DNA of 28,940 nucleotides from Dehalococcoidia bacterium (GCA_009776515.1 WRNP01000003.1:11-28950), one strand, 5' to 3'. Positions 5,125 through 13,351 are shown, numbered from the stretch's first letter. Program-made: numbers and translations. The notes: generated from the letters alone by a model not told the origin.

Positions 5125-8100
5125 ATGTTTACGCATTTACATCTGCATACTGAATACAGCCTGCTAGACGGCATGTGCCGTATTCCGCAGGTCATCGCCC
5201 GCGCCAAAGAGCTGGGCATGAATGCTTTGGCCATCACTGACCATGGGAACCTTCACGGTGCCATCCAGTTCTATAAGGCGGCCAAGGATGCTGGCATCAA
5301 GCCCATTCTGGGTTGTGAGGCTTATCTTACTTTAGGTGCTCGCCACAGTCGCAATGCAAGCGAGAAGAGCAATCACCACCTCGTGCTATTAGCTCAGGAT
5401 CAGGTCGGCTGGCGCAACCTCATCACCCTTGTCACCCTGGCCAACCTAGAGGGTTTCTACTATAAGCCACGCATGGACAAAGAAATTCTGGCCGCCCACA
5501 GCCAAGGTTTGATTGCCCTGTCGGCTTGCCTCGCAGGTGAAGTGCCTCATCTCATTCTGGGCAATCGCCTAGCGGATGCCAGAGAGGCGGCGCAGTGGTA
5601 TCAACAGACATTCAAGGACCGTTTTTATCTGGAGGTACAGCGCCAGCCGATTCCCGAACTTGAACAGGTGAACAAGGAACTTATCTCTATGGCGCGGGAA
5701 TTAGGCATCCCTCTTGTGGCCACCAATGACGTACATTTTCTTAACCAGGCTGATGCCTATGCCCACGACCTTCTCTTGTGTATTGGCACCAATAGTACCA
5801 TTGATGACGAGAAGCGTCTTAAGACCGGCGATGCCATCTTTTTTAAGACCCCCACGGAGATGACGGATCTTTACCAAGATATCCCCGAAGCCATTGCCAA
5901 CACCGAAAAAATCGCTGACATGTGCCACCTTGAGTTGGAGTTTGGCCGACTCCATCTGCCGGACATCGGCATCCCTGCGGGCATGGAACCTGATGTGTAC
6001 CTTAAGGAGCTTTGCGATGAGGGGATGGCGCGCTACTATCCCGATGCCTCGGACGATGTCAGGGAGCGGCTGACATATGAGCTGGAAGTTATCCGCTCAA
6101 CCAACTTCGCCAAGTATTTCTTGGTGGTATGGGAAATAATATCATTCGCTCGGAACGAAGGTATCCTTTACAACGTGCGTGGCTCGGCGGCATCGTCTAT
6201 CGTGCTACGCTGTCTGGGCATTACTGAGCTTGACCCCTTGGCTCACCATTTGGTCTTTGAGCGCTTCCTGAATGTGGAGCGTCGAGAGATGCCTGATATC
6301 GACATGGACTTTGAAGATACCAGGCGCGATGAGGTCATCCGCCATGTCTCCGAAAAATATGGTGCCGACCATGTAGCGCAGATTATCACTTTTGGAACCC
6401 TTGGCGCACGCGCGGCAATTCGAGATGTAGGTCGGGCACTCGGCATGAGCTACAGCGATGTGGATCGGGTGGCACGACTGGTGCCGTTTGCAGCGGGCAT
6501 GACATTGGAGCGGGCGCTGGAGGAGAATACTGAGCTTCGCACCATATATGGCCAGGATGAAGTCATCCGAAAGCTTGTGGACGCTGCCCGTCAAGTGGAG
6601 GGCATTTCGCGCCATGCCTCGACCCATGCCGCTGGAGTGGTTATCGCCGAGGAGCCGCTTACCAATTATTTGCCTCTGCAAAAACTCTCTCGTAGTGATG
6701 ATGACTCAGAGCTCGTGATGACCCAATTTCCTATGGAGGATATTGCGCGCATCGGCCTCCTCAAAATGGATTTTCTGGGATTGTCCAATCTTACAGTGCT
6801 GGTACGGGCGAGAGAGATTATCAAGAAGACGCGGGGCCTGGATATTGACTTAAAGACGATTCCCCTTGACGATGCCAAGACCTTTGAGCTTTTGTCGGCG
6901 GGGGAGACGGTGGGCGTCTTCCAGCTCGAAAGCACCGGCATGCGCCGTTATATCAAAGAGCTCAAACCATCGGTATTTTCCGATATTGCCGCCATGGTTG
7001 CCCTCTACCGCCCGGGACCGATGGAGCAGATTCCGCATTTCATCCGCTCCAAACACGGTCTGGAGCCGATTCGCTATCCCCACCCCGTGTTGGAGGACTT
7101 CCTCAAGGAGACCTACGGCGTCATTGTCTATCAGGAGCAGGTACTATTTATTGTGCGCGCCTTTGCGGGCTACTCGCTTGGCCAGGCTGATATCTTCCGA
7201 AAGGCTATGGGCAAGAAAATCCCTGAGGTGATGAAGAAAGAGCGCCAGAATTTTATAAACGGTGCAAAAAAGAGGGGGTTTTCAGAGGAACTGGCAAGCG
7301 AGGTATTCGCTCTCATTGAGCCTTTTGCGGGCTACGCTTTCAATAAAGCCCATGCTACGAGTTATGCCTTGATTGCCTACCAGACGGCATATCTTAAGGC
7401 CAATTTCCCTGAGGAGTACATCACCGCTCTCCTCATGGCCTATGTTGGAGATGCCGACCGGGTGACGGTGGCGGTGAGTGAGTGCCAGCGTTTGGGAATC
7501 AAGGTATTGCCGCCTGATATCAATAGAAGCCAGCACCTCTTCGCCATTGAAAAGGAGGGCGAGGGTGTTGCGGTGCGCTTTGGGCTGACGGCCATCAAAA
7601 ATGTTGGAACAGGAGCGGTAAAGCCCATTATTGATGAGCGCGAGAAGAACGGTCCCTACAAGTCGGTAGAGGATCTCTGTCGCCGTGCCGATCTCTCTAC
7701 GGCGAATCGGCGGGTGCTGGAAAGCCTAATTCGCGCTGGGGCGATGGATAGCCTGGAAGACCGAGCCACCCTGAACGCCAATGTCCAGCGCATCTTGGAG
7801 CTACACCAGCACCAGGCCAAACTGCGTGCCACCGGTCAAACAACCATGTTTGATCTTTGGGGCCAGTCAACTGACACACCCCTGCCCGACTTGGAAATGG
7901 AGAGATCGAGCGTCACCGCGGCCGAGAAGCTAAGATGGGAAAAAGAGTTGACTGGTGTTTATCTCTCTGAACATCCATTTAGTCCGTATGTAGGCCGGGC
8001 CAGTGCGGACGAGACCGTCCTTTGTGGCCAGGTGGATCGCGAAATGGAGGGGCAGACTGTAAGGATGGCCGGCATGGTCGCCTCCTTGCACCACATTGTG

Positions 8101-8748
8101 GCCAAAGACGGACAGACCTCGGCGTCGGTCATGCTGGAGGATCTGACCGGGCGTATTGAAGTAATGGTCTGGTCGCGCATATACAACCAGACGAAGGAAC
8201 TTTGGCAGGAAGGGAACATCGTGCTTGTAGAGGGCAGGGTACGCGAACGAGCCGATCAGATGCAGCTCACCTGCGACCGGGCGGTGCGCTATGAACTCAC
8301 CTCGGTGAGCGTACCAGCCCCTGACACGGCAATTGCACCCCAGCCTTCAAAGCCGGTGCCGGAGAAGCGGCCGAAACGAGCTGAGGTGATGCCCCAGGCT
8401 GCTCCGGGTGAAACATCTAGGCCATTTGCCAATCAAGAAACTGCAAAGAAAGAGACAGTCCAGGAGATGCCTGCAACCGATATCAACACTAAGCCTGCCG
8501 AACGTAAGCGGCTGGTCGTCACTCTTCGGCAGACGGATGATGTCGATGGCGATAGCAGCCGCCTCCATCAGGTGCTGGCGATCTTAGGCGACTATCCAGG
8601 CTCAGACGAGTTTGGCTTGATCGTGAATAACGGCTCCAAAATCTTCAAGCTCAAGATGGGTCAAGTGCGCATTGAATATTGCGATGACCTTCGGCGTCGT
8701 CTCATCCAGCTTGTCGGCGAGGAAGCGCTACTGGTGGAGGCCGTCTAG
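5125..8748 (+). CDS. dnaE: DNA polymerase III subunit alpha
   Basis: The 1207-residue replicative polymerase is of the DnaE type and of the usual length. The N-terminal PHP domain opens with HLHLHTEYSLLDG and ITDHGNLHGA. The palm carries the catalytic Asp pair in PDIDMDFED (D391 and D393) and the third Asp in KMDFLGL (D549). YRPGPM and the AFNKAHATSYA segment follow, then a helix-hairpin-helix/tudor-like part. An OB-fold lies at roughly residues 980-1060 (MVASLHHIVAK to VLVEGRV). After a Pro/Glu/Lys-rich linker there is a C-terminal domain of about 80 residues. The protein lacks the 3'-5' exonuclease insertion that marks PolC. The start ATG gives the canonical family N-terminus. The gene stands alone between two tRNA clusters. 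Confidence 0.98.
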   Translation: MFTHLHLHTEYSLLDGMCRIPQVIARAKELGMNALAITDHGNLHGAIQFYKAAKDAGIKPILGCEAYLTLGARHSRNASEKSNHHLVLLAQDQVGWRNLITLVTLANLEGFYYKPRMDKEILAAHSQGLIALSACLAGEVPHLILGNRLADAREAAQWYQQTFKDRFYLEVQRQPIPELEQVNKELISMARELGIPLVATNDVHFLNQADAYAHDLLLCIGTNSTIDDEKRLKTGDAIFFKTPTEMTDLYQDIPEAIANTEKIADMCHLELEFGRLHLPDIGIPAGMEPDVYLKELCDEGMARYYPDASDDVRERLTYELEVIRSTNFAKYFLVVWEIISFARNEGILYNVRGSAASSIVLRCLGITELDPLAHHLVFERFLNVERREMPDIDMDFEDTRRDEVIRHVSEKYGADHVAQIITFGTLGARAAIRDVGRALGMSYSDVDRVARLVPFAAGMTLERALEENTELRTIYGQDEVIRKLVDAARQVEGISRHASTHAAGVVIAEEPLTNYLPLQKLSRSDDDSELVMTQFPMEDIARIGLLKMDFLGLSNLTVLVRAREIIKKTRGLDIDLKTIPLDDAKTFELLSAGETVGVFQLESTGMRRYIKELKPSVFSDIAAMVALYRPGPMEQIPHFIRSKHGLEPIRYPHPVLEDFLKETYGVIVYQEQVLFIVRAFAGYSLGQADIFRKAMGKKIPEVMKKERQNFINGAKKRGFSEELASEVFALIEPFAGYAFNKAHATSYALIAYQTAYLKANFPEEYITALLMAYVGDADRVTVAVSECQRLGIKVLPPDINRSQHLFAIEKEGEGVAVRFGLTAIKNVGTGAVKPIIDEREKNGPYKSVEDLCRRADLSTANRRVLESLIRAGAMDSLEDRATLNANVQRILELHQHQAKLRATGQTTMFDLWGQSTDTPLPDLEMERSSVTAAEKLRWEKELTGVYLSEHPFSPYVGRASADETVLCGQVDREMEGQTVRMAGMVASLHHIVAKDGQTSASVMLEDLTGRIEVMVWSRIYNQTKELWQEGNIVLVEGRVRERADQMQLTCDRAVRYELTSVSVPAPDTAIAPQPSKPVPEKRPKRAEVMPQAAPGETSRPFANQETAKKETVQEMPATDINTKPAERKRLVVTLRQTDDVDGDSSRLHQVLAILGDYPGSDEFGLIVNNGSKIFKLKMGQVRIEYCDDLRRRLIQLVGEEALLVEAV

Positions 8749-8760
8749 GCGGTCAGAGGC

Positions 8761-8789
8761 TTGACAGGTGCACTATCTTGCCATAATAT
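8761..8789 (+). promoter_or_regulatory. Promoter of the second tRNA cluster
   Basis: TTGACA (8761-8766), 17 nt, then TAATAT (8784-8789). It begins 12 nt after the dnaE stop and would drive tRNA-Trp through tRNA-Cys with a leader of about 58 nt. A second possible extended -10, TGC-TATGAT (8836-8841), lies closer to tRNA-Trp. Confidence 0.7.
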
Positions 8790-8853
8790 ATCAGGCGAGT
8801 TGTGCCCACATGATGCAACTTTTAACAGACTGTGCTATGATGTTGGCTGAGCT

Positions 8854-8929
8854 AGGAGTGTAGCTCAGTTGGTAGAGCAGTGGTCTCCAAAACCACCGGT
8901 CGAGGGTTCGAATCCTTCCACTCCTGCCA
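8854..8929 (+). tRNA. tRNA-Trp (anticodon CCA)
   Basis: The acceptor stem AGGAGTG pairs with CACTCCT and CCA is encoded. Anticodon stem GTGGT/ACCAC encloses CTCCAAA, giving CCA. It is first of four tRNAs here. Confidence 0.95.
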
Positions 8930-8933
8930 GAAG

Positions 8934-9020
8934 GCCGAGATGGTGGAATGGCAGACACGCTAGCTTGAGGGGCTAGTGAGATAAAATCTCGTGAGAGTTC
9001 AAATCTCTCTCTCGGCACCA
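8934..9020 (+). tRNA. tRNA-Leu (anticodon GAG)
   Basis: The acceptor stem GCCGAGA pairs with TCTCGGC, a long variable arm is present, and CCA is encoded. The anticodon loop TTGAGGG between CTAGC and GCTAG gives GAG. It sits 4 nt after tRNA-Trp. Confidence 0.95.
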
Positions 9021-9030
9021 AGGACATCGT

Positions 9031-9105
9031 GCGGAAGTAGTTCAGTGGTAGAACGCCTCCTTGCCAAGGAGGAGGTCGCGAGTTCGAGCCTCGTCTTCCG
9101 CTCCA
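9031..9105 (+). tRNA. tRNA-Gly (anticodon GCC)
   Basis: The acceptor stem GCGGAAG pairs with CTTCCGC, with discriminator T and encoded CCA. Stem CCTCC/GGAGG encloses TTGCCAA, giving GCC. Confidence 0.95.
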
Positions 9106-9148
9106 CCTAATTCAAGCGCTCCAGCTTCCCCCTGGAGCTTCATTTTAA

Positions 9149-9219
9149 GGCGACGTAGCCAAGTGGCAAGGCAGGGGTCTGCAAAACCCCCATCAGCGGT
9201 TCGAATCCGCTCGTCGCCT
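9149..9219 (+). tRNA. tRNA-Cys (anticodon GCA)
   Basis: The acceptor stem GGCGACG pairs with CGTCGCC, and CCA is not encoded. Stem GGGGT/ACCCC encloses CTGCAAA, giving GCA. It is last gene of the second cluster. Confidence 0.94.
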
Positions 9220-9284
9220 CTCTCTATGTTATTAAAGCCCACTTGCTTATTTAGGTGTGCAAGCGTTGCTTGCTAGGCTAACCC

Positions 9285-9312
9285 TTGACAACTATGGCCA
9301 GTTGACTATACA
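9285..9312 (+). promoter_or_regulatory. Promoter of the HTH gene
   Basis: TTGACA (9285-9290), 16 nt, then TATACA (9307-9312), with the ATG 11 nt beyond. No Shine-Dalgarno is visible, so the leader is about 4 nt or absent. Confidence 0.6.
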
Positions 9313-9323
9313 CTGTCCAGACT

Positions 9324-9803
9324 ATGTTTGATCAAGGTTTGAATATCAATGAGGCTGCCAAAAAGCTAAACGTATCCACTCGCACCATTCGTCGGCATAT
9401 CAAGGCTGGCAAAATCAAGGCCGAGCTGATAAAAGGGAGCTTTGGTGAGGAGTACCGCATCTTGGAGTTGCCCCCCCAGTTTGACCCGAACGCTGAGTTG
9501 GAAGAAGAGCTTGCAGATGGGCAACCCATAGACATATCTGCTCCTGATGGCAATGGGCTTGTCCAGGGGATGGGGCTTATCCGCGAGTTGCAGGAAAAGA
9601 ACCTGGCATTAGCCGCACAGCTTGGTGCAGCTGCGGAGCGCATCCGCCATCTGGAAAGCCAAATCAAACTCTTAGCCCCACCGCCTTCCGTGAAAGTGGC
9701 GAAAGAGTCTTGGTGGCGGCGTTTTCAGTCGGTCTTCACTGGGCACCGGCGGGGTCTATCCGATGCGTCGCCGGCGGCACAGGCGTCTGAAGAGAGTACA
9801 TAA
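9324..9803 (+). CDS. Helix-turn-helix (excisionase/MerR-like) protein with coiled coil
   Basis: The 159-residue protein has an N-terminal DNA-binding domain of the HTH_17/excisionase type: NINEAAKKLNVSTRTIRRHI, followed by a short wing-like KGSFGEEYRIL. The middle is acidic. Residues of about 85-115 form a predicted coiled coil (LIRELQEKNLALAAQL to RIRHLESQIKLL), suggesting dimerisation. The tail is basic and low in complexity. A transcription or DNA-architecture role is likely, but the target is unknown. It has its own near-leaderless promoter and no operon partner on this strand. Similar domains occur in phage and plasmid regulators, but nothing else here points to a phage. Confidence 0.8.
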   Translation: MFDQGLNINEAAKKLNVSTRTIRRHIKAGKIKAELIKGSFGEEYRILELPPQFDPNAELEEELADGQPIDISAPDGNGLVQGMGLIRELQEKNLALAAQLGAAAERIRHLESQIKLLAPPPSVKVAKESWWRRFQSVFTGHRRGLSDASPAAQASEEST

Positions 9804-9837
9804 CCTCCCTCTCGGCAAAAGTTAATCCGGTAGAAGA

Positions 9838-10365
9838 TCAGCCCGTTGAGTCGTTATTCAAGGCCTCGGATGAGACGGCCTCTTGCAGGACAGCATGCAA
9901 ATCACCATGATTGGCTCTGTGCAATTTCGACCAAGCGCTTACGCCGCTTATCAAACAAAATAGAACCCAACCGTGAAATATGATGTCAAAAAAATAGGAA
10001 ACTTCAAATCCGGACGCCAAAACGAGCCAAATAAGCATCAGGCTGTCGAGGCTGAAAATGATCAGGGCCACTAAGATGAAAGCTGGCAGGCGCTTAGCGA
10101 AAAACCAACAAATGGAATAGAGAATAATGATACCTGCGGCCACCGCTATTCCGCCCATGAGAAAAGCGTCGCTTTGCAGATCTTTGGCAAGTTCTCGACC
10201 GAGTTCAAAAAGAAACAAGGGCGCCGTAGCCGAAAAGAGAAAATAAACACTGGCATTAAATGCTGTCAAGATCACGTTGATGGCCGTGAAAGCAATGACC
10301 AAAAGTAGATTTCTTCTGGCATTCTTGAGTTTTAAAACCTGTTGGTTGACGATAACAGTATCCAT
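9838..10365 (-). CDS. Hypothetical four-helix membrane protein
   Basis: The 175-residue protein is not assigned to a named family. A longer open frame continues upstream through tRNA-Leu, but that part is only the tRNA read as protein. The start at 10365 is set by a GGAGGA Shine-Dalgarno about 8 nt upstream. After a short basic N-terminus (VLKLKNARRN) there are hydrophobic segments at about 20-55, 68-91, 94-120 and 123-147, predicting four or five membrane helices, and then a soluble tail of roughly 25 residues. It lies downstream of tRNA-Leu(TAA) and of the two-fold Rossmann-like gene on the same strand. The local sequence looks somewhat more A+T-rich than neighbouring genes, so horizontal gain is possible. 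Confidence 0.75.
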   Translation of the reverse strand: MDTVIVNQQVLKLKNARRNLLLVIAFTAINVILTAFNASVYFLFSATAPLFLFELGRELAKDLQSDAFLMGGIAVAAGIIILYSICWFFAKRLPAFILVALIIFSLDSLMLIWLVLASGFEVSYFFDIIFHGWVLFCLISGVSAWSKLHRANHGDLHAVLQEAVSSEALNNDSTG

Positions 10366-10427
10366 ATGTGTCCTCCGGCAGAGATATCGGGGCATCATCT
10401 CTGAAATGTTGGGGTTCATTGGGTTAA

Positions 10428-10512
<85 letters not shown>

Positions 10513-10590
10513 TCTCCTACATTTTACTGCACTTAGGTACGCCCTTCAACTTAGGATAGCAAGCTTCCGGACGCTGCTAGCCGCGGCAAG

Positions 10591-11592
10591 CTATTCGGAG
10601 TTTCTGAAGCCCATCGCTGCAACGGAGGTCAGGGGGAGGAGCAGTGTTGCGCCGGGCTGACGCTGGGCGTATGAGTGGGTGTAGCTACTGGGGAAAGAAT
10701 AAACTACTTGCACCTTGGGATGCTCCAGGCAGAAGAGGAACACCCCAATCGTCTGGGGCTTGGTGCCGAAAGGTCCGATGACGACATTGTAGGCATCGCG
10801 TACTTCGTGGTAGATGGACTCCAGTACCTGGCGTACACCAAAAGGATCATCTGGGGGAATGTCTCGTCGCTCGACCCCGCCTTGAGAGAGCAGGCTGGCA
10901 TTGCTACTCTCGGCATAGGCCAGATAGTCAGTCTGTCCATCGCGTGGCGGATTGGAGATGAGGGCGATGGTGCGCACTGGGTTAAACTGCTTCCAGACGC
11001 TGAGACAACGTTCTGGCTCAAACCCCAACATGAGTAGCAGAAGAGTCTGTTTTTCTAGCGAGATGGTGCCAAAGAAATTGGGCACAGTGGTGATTTGCTC
11101 CACACCGCGAGTGAGACGGGTGGGGGCATATTCCTGCGTGGTATGGATGATGCGAGGTATGCCCAGATTCTGCTCGGCAACTAGGAAATGCAGGAGTTGC
11201 AGCAGATAAATCTTGGTGAAACCGGAGATGTCTAGGGTGATGAACGGCTCATCGGCGTCCTTGGGGCGCACGCGTTGCCAGATGTTCTTTACTTGCCCAA
11301 TGGCATCTGCCGGGTTATCACGCTGGCAACGGATGATGTATAAGCCTTCGCTGGTGTGACGTGAGAGCTCTGTTTGTAATCTGATGAGTTGGGCGTTGAC
11401 TTCGCGCGAGTAAAAAGTCTCTTCAATGACGAAGATAATACTATAGCGGGCACGGAAGCTGGAGGCGAGTTTGGTAACGCTGCTGACGCAACGTTCTTCG
11501 AAACTGGCACAACAGATAAACAGGTCATCGGGGCCGTATTCGTTAAGTCGGGGTAATTGTTTGATTGCTACTGGCTCGTCGTAGGTCTTCAT
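10591..11592 (-). CDS. Unrecognised protein with two similar Rossmann-like halves
   Basis: The 333-residue protein was not recognised as a named family. Two halves look alike. Residues 24-158 run from LFICCASFEERC through a DISGFTK motif (121-127) to HTTQEYAPTR. Residues 206-310 run from TIALISNPPRDG through GPFGTKPQ (273-280) to YSFPSSYTHSY. In each, a D-P/N-x-x..QV..I(W/Y)..VR helix precedes a beta strand ending in a G-x-T-K turn, a hydrophobic helix and another strand. This suggests an internal duplication of an alpha/beta domain. The GxTK turn recalls the D-x-TGGTK motif of CARF ligand-sensing domains, but homology is only a guess. The open frame extends 65 codons upstream; the start at 11592 is chosen because a strong promoter lies inside that extension and a purine-rich GGGGAACAG precedes the ATG. 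Confidence 0.75.
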   Translation of the reverse strand: MKTYDEPVAIKQLPRLNEYGPDDLFICCASFEERCVSSVTKLASSFRARYSIIFVIEETFYSREVNAQLIRLQTELSRHTSEGLYIIRCQRDNPADAIGQVKNIWQRVRPKDADEPFITLDISGFTKIYLLQLLHFLVAEQNLGIPRIIHTTQEYAPTRLTRGVEQITTVPNFFGTISLEKQTLLLLMLGFEPERCLSVWKQFNPVRTIALISNPPRDGQTDYLAYAESSNASLLSQGGVERRDIPPDDPFGVRQVLESIYHEVRDAYNVVIGPFGTKPQTIGVFLFCLEHPKVQVVYSFPSSYTHSYAQRQPGATLLLPLTSVAAMGFRNSE

Positions 11593-11610
11593 CTGTTCCC
11601 CGTTCCTGAC

Positions 11611-11639
11611 AATATAAGGGTAGCCTAAGGTATTGTCAA
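11611..11639 (-). promoter_or_regulatory. Promoter of the two-fold Rossmann-like gene
   Basis: On the minus strand TTGACA (11639-11634), 17 nt, then TATATT (11616-11611). The ATG at 11592 lies 18 nt downstream of the -10 box. It is one of the best promoter matches in the window and supports the internal start. Confidence 0.75.
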
Positions 11640-11669
11640 CAAGACGCGCATCAAAGCGTTGGTAAAAGC

Positions 11670-11696
11670 AAAGGCTGGACAAATTGCCCAGCCTTT
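11670..11696 (-). terminator. Rho-independent terminator of the DUF5679 gene
   Basis: A perfect 9-bp stem (AAAGGCTGG and CCAGCCTTT) surrounds a 9-nt loop. Read on the minus strand it is followed by TTTTGCTTTT. It lies about 20 nt after the stop at 11717. Confidence 0.75.
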
Positions 11697-11716
11697 GGGT
11701 GCCGAGGGAAGAGGGC

Positions 11717-11866
11717 CTAGGCTTTGCCGATTTTGAACATCTTGGTGCCGCAAGATGGACAGGTGCCCTGGGTGGCGGGGCGGCCATTCTTCATGACGAT
11801 GGCCTTGGGATTCTTCATTTCCCTCTTGGTGCGGCACTTGACACAATAACCTTGAACGCTAGCCAT
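11717..11866 (-). CDS. DUF5679 zinc ribbon protein
   Basis: A 49-residue protein: MASVQGYCVKCRTKREMKNP, then KNGRPATQGTCPSCGTKMF and a basic end. Two CxxC pairs (CVKC and CPSC) form a zinc ribbon. It matches the small DUF5679 family seen in Chloroflexota and Actinomycetota, of unknown function. An AAAGGAGG Shine-Dalgarno sits close before the ATG. The gene has its own TTGACA promoter and its own terminator, so it is a single-gene unit, likely well expressed. Confidence 0.92.
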   Translation of the reverse strand: MASVQGYCVKCRTKREMKNPKAIVMKNGRPATQGTCPSCGTKMFKIGKA

Positions 11867-11895
11867 GTAACACCTCCTTTTTAGGTTTGCTAGCT

Positions 11896-11925
11896 AGAAT
11901 AGACTATTCGTAGACTAAATGTCAA
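11896..11925 (-). promoter_or_regulatory. Promoter of the DUF5679 gene, with overlapping palindrome
   Basis: TTGACA (11925-11920), 18 nt, then TATTCT (11901-11896) on the minus strand. A perfect palindrome GAATAG-A-CTATTC (11897-11909) covers the -10 box, the position where a repressor would block initiation. Repressor binding is inferred. Confidence 0.6.
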
Positions 11926-12004
11926 TAGGCATGGACCGAATATAGAGAAATATTTTTTAAATATAGCTGGATGACTGGCGCGCATCTTTCGCCAAAAATG
12001 CTGT

Positions 12005-12033
12005 TTGACGCGGAGACGCTAGGTGGCTAATAT
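12005..12033 (+). promoter_or_regulatory. Promoter of the GGACT-like gene
   Basis: TTGACG (12005-12010), 17 nt, then TAATAT (12028-12033). The ATG at 12050 is 16 nt beyond. An alternative GTG at 12023 lies upstream of this -10 box, which argues against it as the start. Confidence 0.6.
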
Positions 12034-12049
12034 TACGGCGGCGATAAGA

Positions 12050-12451
12050 ATGTACTATTTTGCCTATGCATCTAATCTGAAGCGCACTCAAATGGCGGAG
12101 CGGGTGCCTGGAGCTAAGGTGCGCTTTGCGGCCACGTTGCCGGGATACCGGCTGGTATTTGGCGGTTACTCGCGTCACTGGGGCGGAGGCACAGCCAATC
12201 TCCAGGCCTCTCATGGGGATAAGGTTATGGGTGGGGTGTACGAGATTACCGAGCAGGAGCTGGCCAAGCTGGATGAATATGAGGGCTATCCATCTGCATA
12301 TAAACATATCACCCTCACCGTCTATCCCGATATGGGTAGGCCAGTTGAGGCGATAGCTTTCATACGCCCGGGCCAAGTGGCCGAGAACAAGCCATCGCCA
12401 GAGTACCTGGCGTGCATCAGACAGGGGTATCGGGACTGGGGTTTGGTGTAG
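12050..12451 (+). CDS. Gamma-glutamylcyclotransferase (GGACT/AIG2)-like protein
   Basis: The 133-residue protein has the BtrG/GGCT fold signatures: MYYFAYASNL at the N-terminus (family YxYGSNL, here with Ala for the Gly), PGYRLVFGGYS, GGVYEITEQELAKLDEYEGYP with the expected catalytic Glu (E78), and a C-terminal PSPEYLACIRQGY. Family members release 5-oxoproline from gamma-glutamyl amines or peptides; the substrate here is unknown. The start at 12050 gives the canonical N-terminus and follows a good promoter. The gene stands alone. Confidence 0.88.
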   Translation: MYYFAYASNLKRTQMAERVPGAKVRFAATLPGYRLVFGGYSRHWGGGTANLQASHGDKVMGGVYEITEQELAKLDEYEGYPSAYKHITLTVYPDMGRPVEAIAFIRPGQVAENKPSPEYLACIRQGYRDWGLV

Positions 12452-12539
12452 CTCGGCAAATTGCGCAAAGCCTGTTTTATTTACATAACCGGTGCGCGTT
12501 TTGAATTCTGAGCCAGATATGATATCATGACAAACTGTT

Positions 12540-12558
12540 GTGTCTGAGATTTAGACAC
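12540..12558 (+). promoter_or_regulatory. Small hairpin in the L25 leader
   Basis: GTGTCT and AGACAC pair across a 7-nt spacer, about 45 nt before the L25 start and downstream of a plausible promoter (TTGAAT, 16 nt, TATCAT). It could be a leader structure or an operator. The evidence is weak. Confidence 0.25.
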
Positions 12559-12601
12559 GTATCTTTGTCGATCAGGGTAATCCAGGAGGACATAGAGGTA
12601 A

Positions 12602-13255
12602 ATGGCTGAAAAATCGTTTATAGTAACCACCCGTACCATAAGCGGGAAGAAAACTCGTTTTTTACGCCGCGAAGGCATTACCCCGGCGCATCTCTTTGGC
12701 CAAGGACTGGCATCGGTTGCGGTGCAGTGCCCCACCGGCGAGCTAAGGCGGGCCATTGCCTTGAAAGGTACGACCCGTTTAATGGATCTCAGGCTGGATG
12801 ATGAGAAGGAAACGCGCAGCGTGTTCATCCGCGAGATTCAGCGTGACGCCCTGAGCGGTGAACTTGTTCATGTTGATTTCTATCAGGTCAATAAGAAGCG
12901 CAAGATACGCGTGGCCGTGCCATTGGTACTGGTGGGTGATGCTCCTGCCTCTAAGCTTAAGAATAATATCATTGAACAACTCATGAGTGAGGTCGAGGTA
13001 GAGAGCCTCCCCGGCGAATTACCGCCGCAGATTGAGGTGGACATCACCTCCCTGGCGGAAGCTAACCAAGCCTTGTGTGTGAGCGATGTTATAACGAGTT
13101 CCGGTGTGGTTATCATGGCTGCTCCTGAGCAACTTATCGTGAAGGTCAGCACCATCGCTGAGGAGAAGGTGGCGGAGACCGCCGCAGCGGAGGCCGCTGA
13201 AGCGGGCAAGTCCCCGGTGGAGGCTGCCAAGGCTGAAAAGTCTGAGAAAAAATAA
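12602..13255 (+). CDS. rplY: 50S ribosomal protein L25 (Ctc/TL5 type)
   Basis: The 217-residue long form has an N-terminal 5S-rRNA-binding beta-barrel (TISGKKTRFLRREGITPAHLFG) and a C-terminal TL5 domain (VHVDFYQVNKKRKIRVAVPLVLVGDAP and VESLPGELPPQIEVDI). It ends in an Ala/Glu/Lys-rich low-complexity tail. L25 binds 5S rRNA in the large ribosomal subunit. A GGAGGA Shine-Dalgarno lies about 14 nt upstream of the ATG. The gene is closed by a strong terminator, so it appears monocistronic. Confidence 0.96.
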   Translation: MAEKSFIVTTRTISGKKTRFLRREGITPAHLFGQGLASVAVQCPTGELRRAIALKGTTRLMDLRLDDEKETRSVFIREIQRDALSGELVHVDFYQVNKKRKIRVAVPLVLVGDAPASKLKNNIIEQLMSEVEVESLPGELPPQIEVDITSLAEANQALCVSDVITSSGVVIMAAPEQLIVKVSTIAEEKVAETAAAEAAEAGKSPVEAAKAEKSEKK

Positions 13256-13276
13256 CCGAGTCTTTGGTATTATCGG

Positions 13277-13302
13277 AGAGGGAGCGCGAGCTCCCTCTTT
13301 TT
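13277..13302 (+). terminator. Rho-independent terminator after rplY
   Basis: A 9-bp stem AGAGGGAGC/GCTCCCTCT with a GCGA tetraloop runs directly into TTTTT. It lies about 20 nt after the L25 stop. Confidence 0.88.
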
Positions 13303-13339
13303 ATGCGAGGCGGCGATTTTCCCCATCCCAGCCGTCTGC

Positions 13340-13345
13340 TATAAT
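13340..13345 (+). promoter_or_regulatory. -10 box of the amidohydrolase gene
   Basis: A consensus TATAAT ends 6 nt before the GTG start at 13352. With no Shine-Dalgarno, it predicts a leaderless transcript. Confidence 0.6.
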
Positions 13346-13351
13346 CCGTGG

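Noticed and set aside
8791..9242. Minus-strand frames with RERFELSRDF and DERIRTADGG
   Set aside because: They are antisense readings of the tRNA-Trp/Leu/Gly/Cys cluster.
11593..11787. 65-codon N-terminal extension of the two-fold Rossmann-like protein
   Set aside because: It crosses a good promoter and the DUF5679 terminator hairpin, and its Pro/Ala/Arg-rich sequence looks non-coding.
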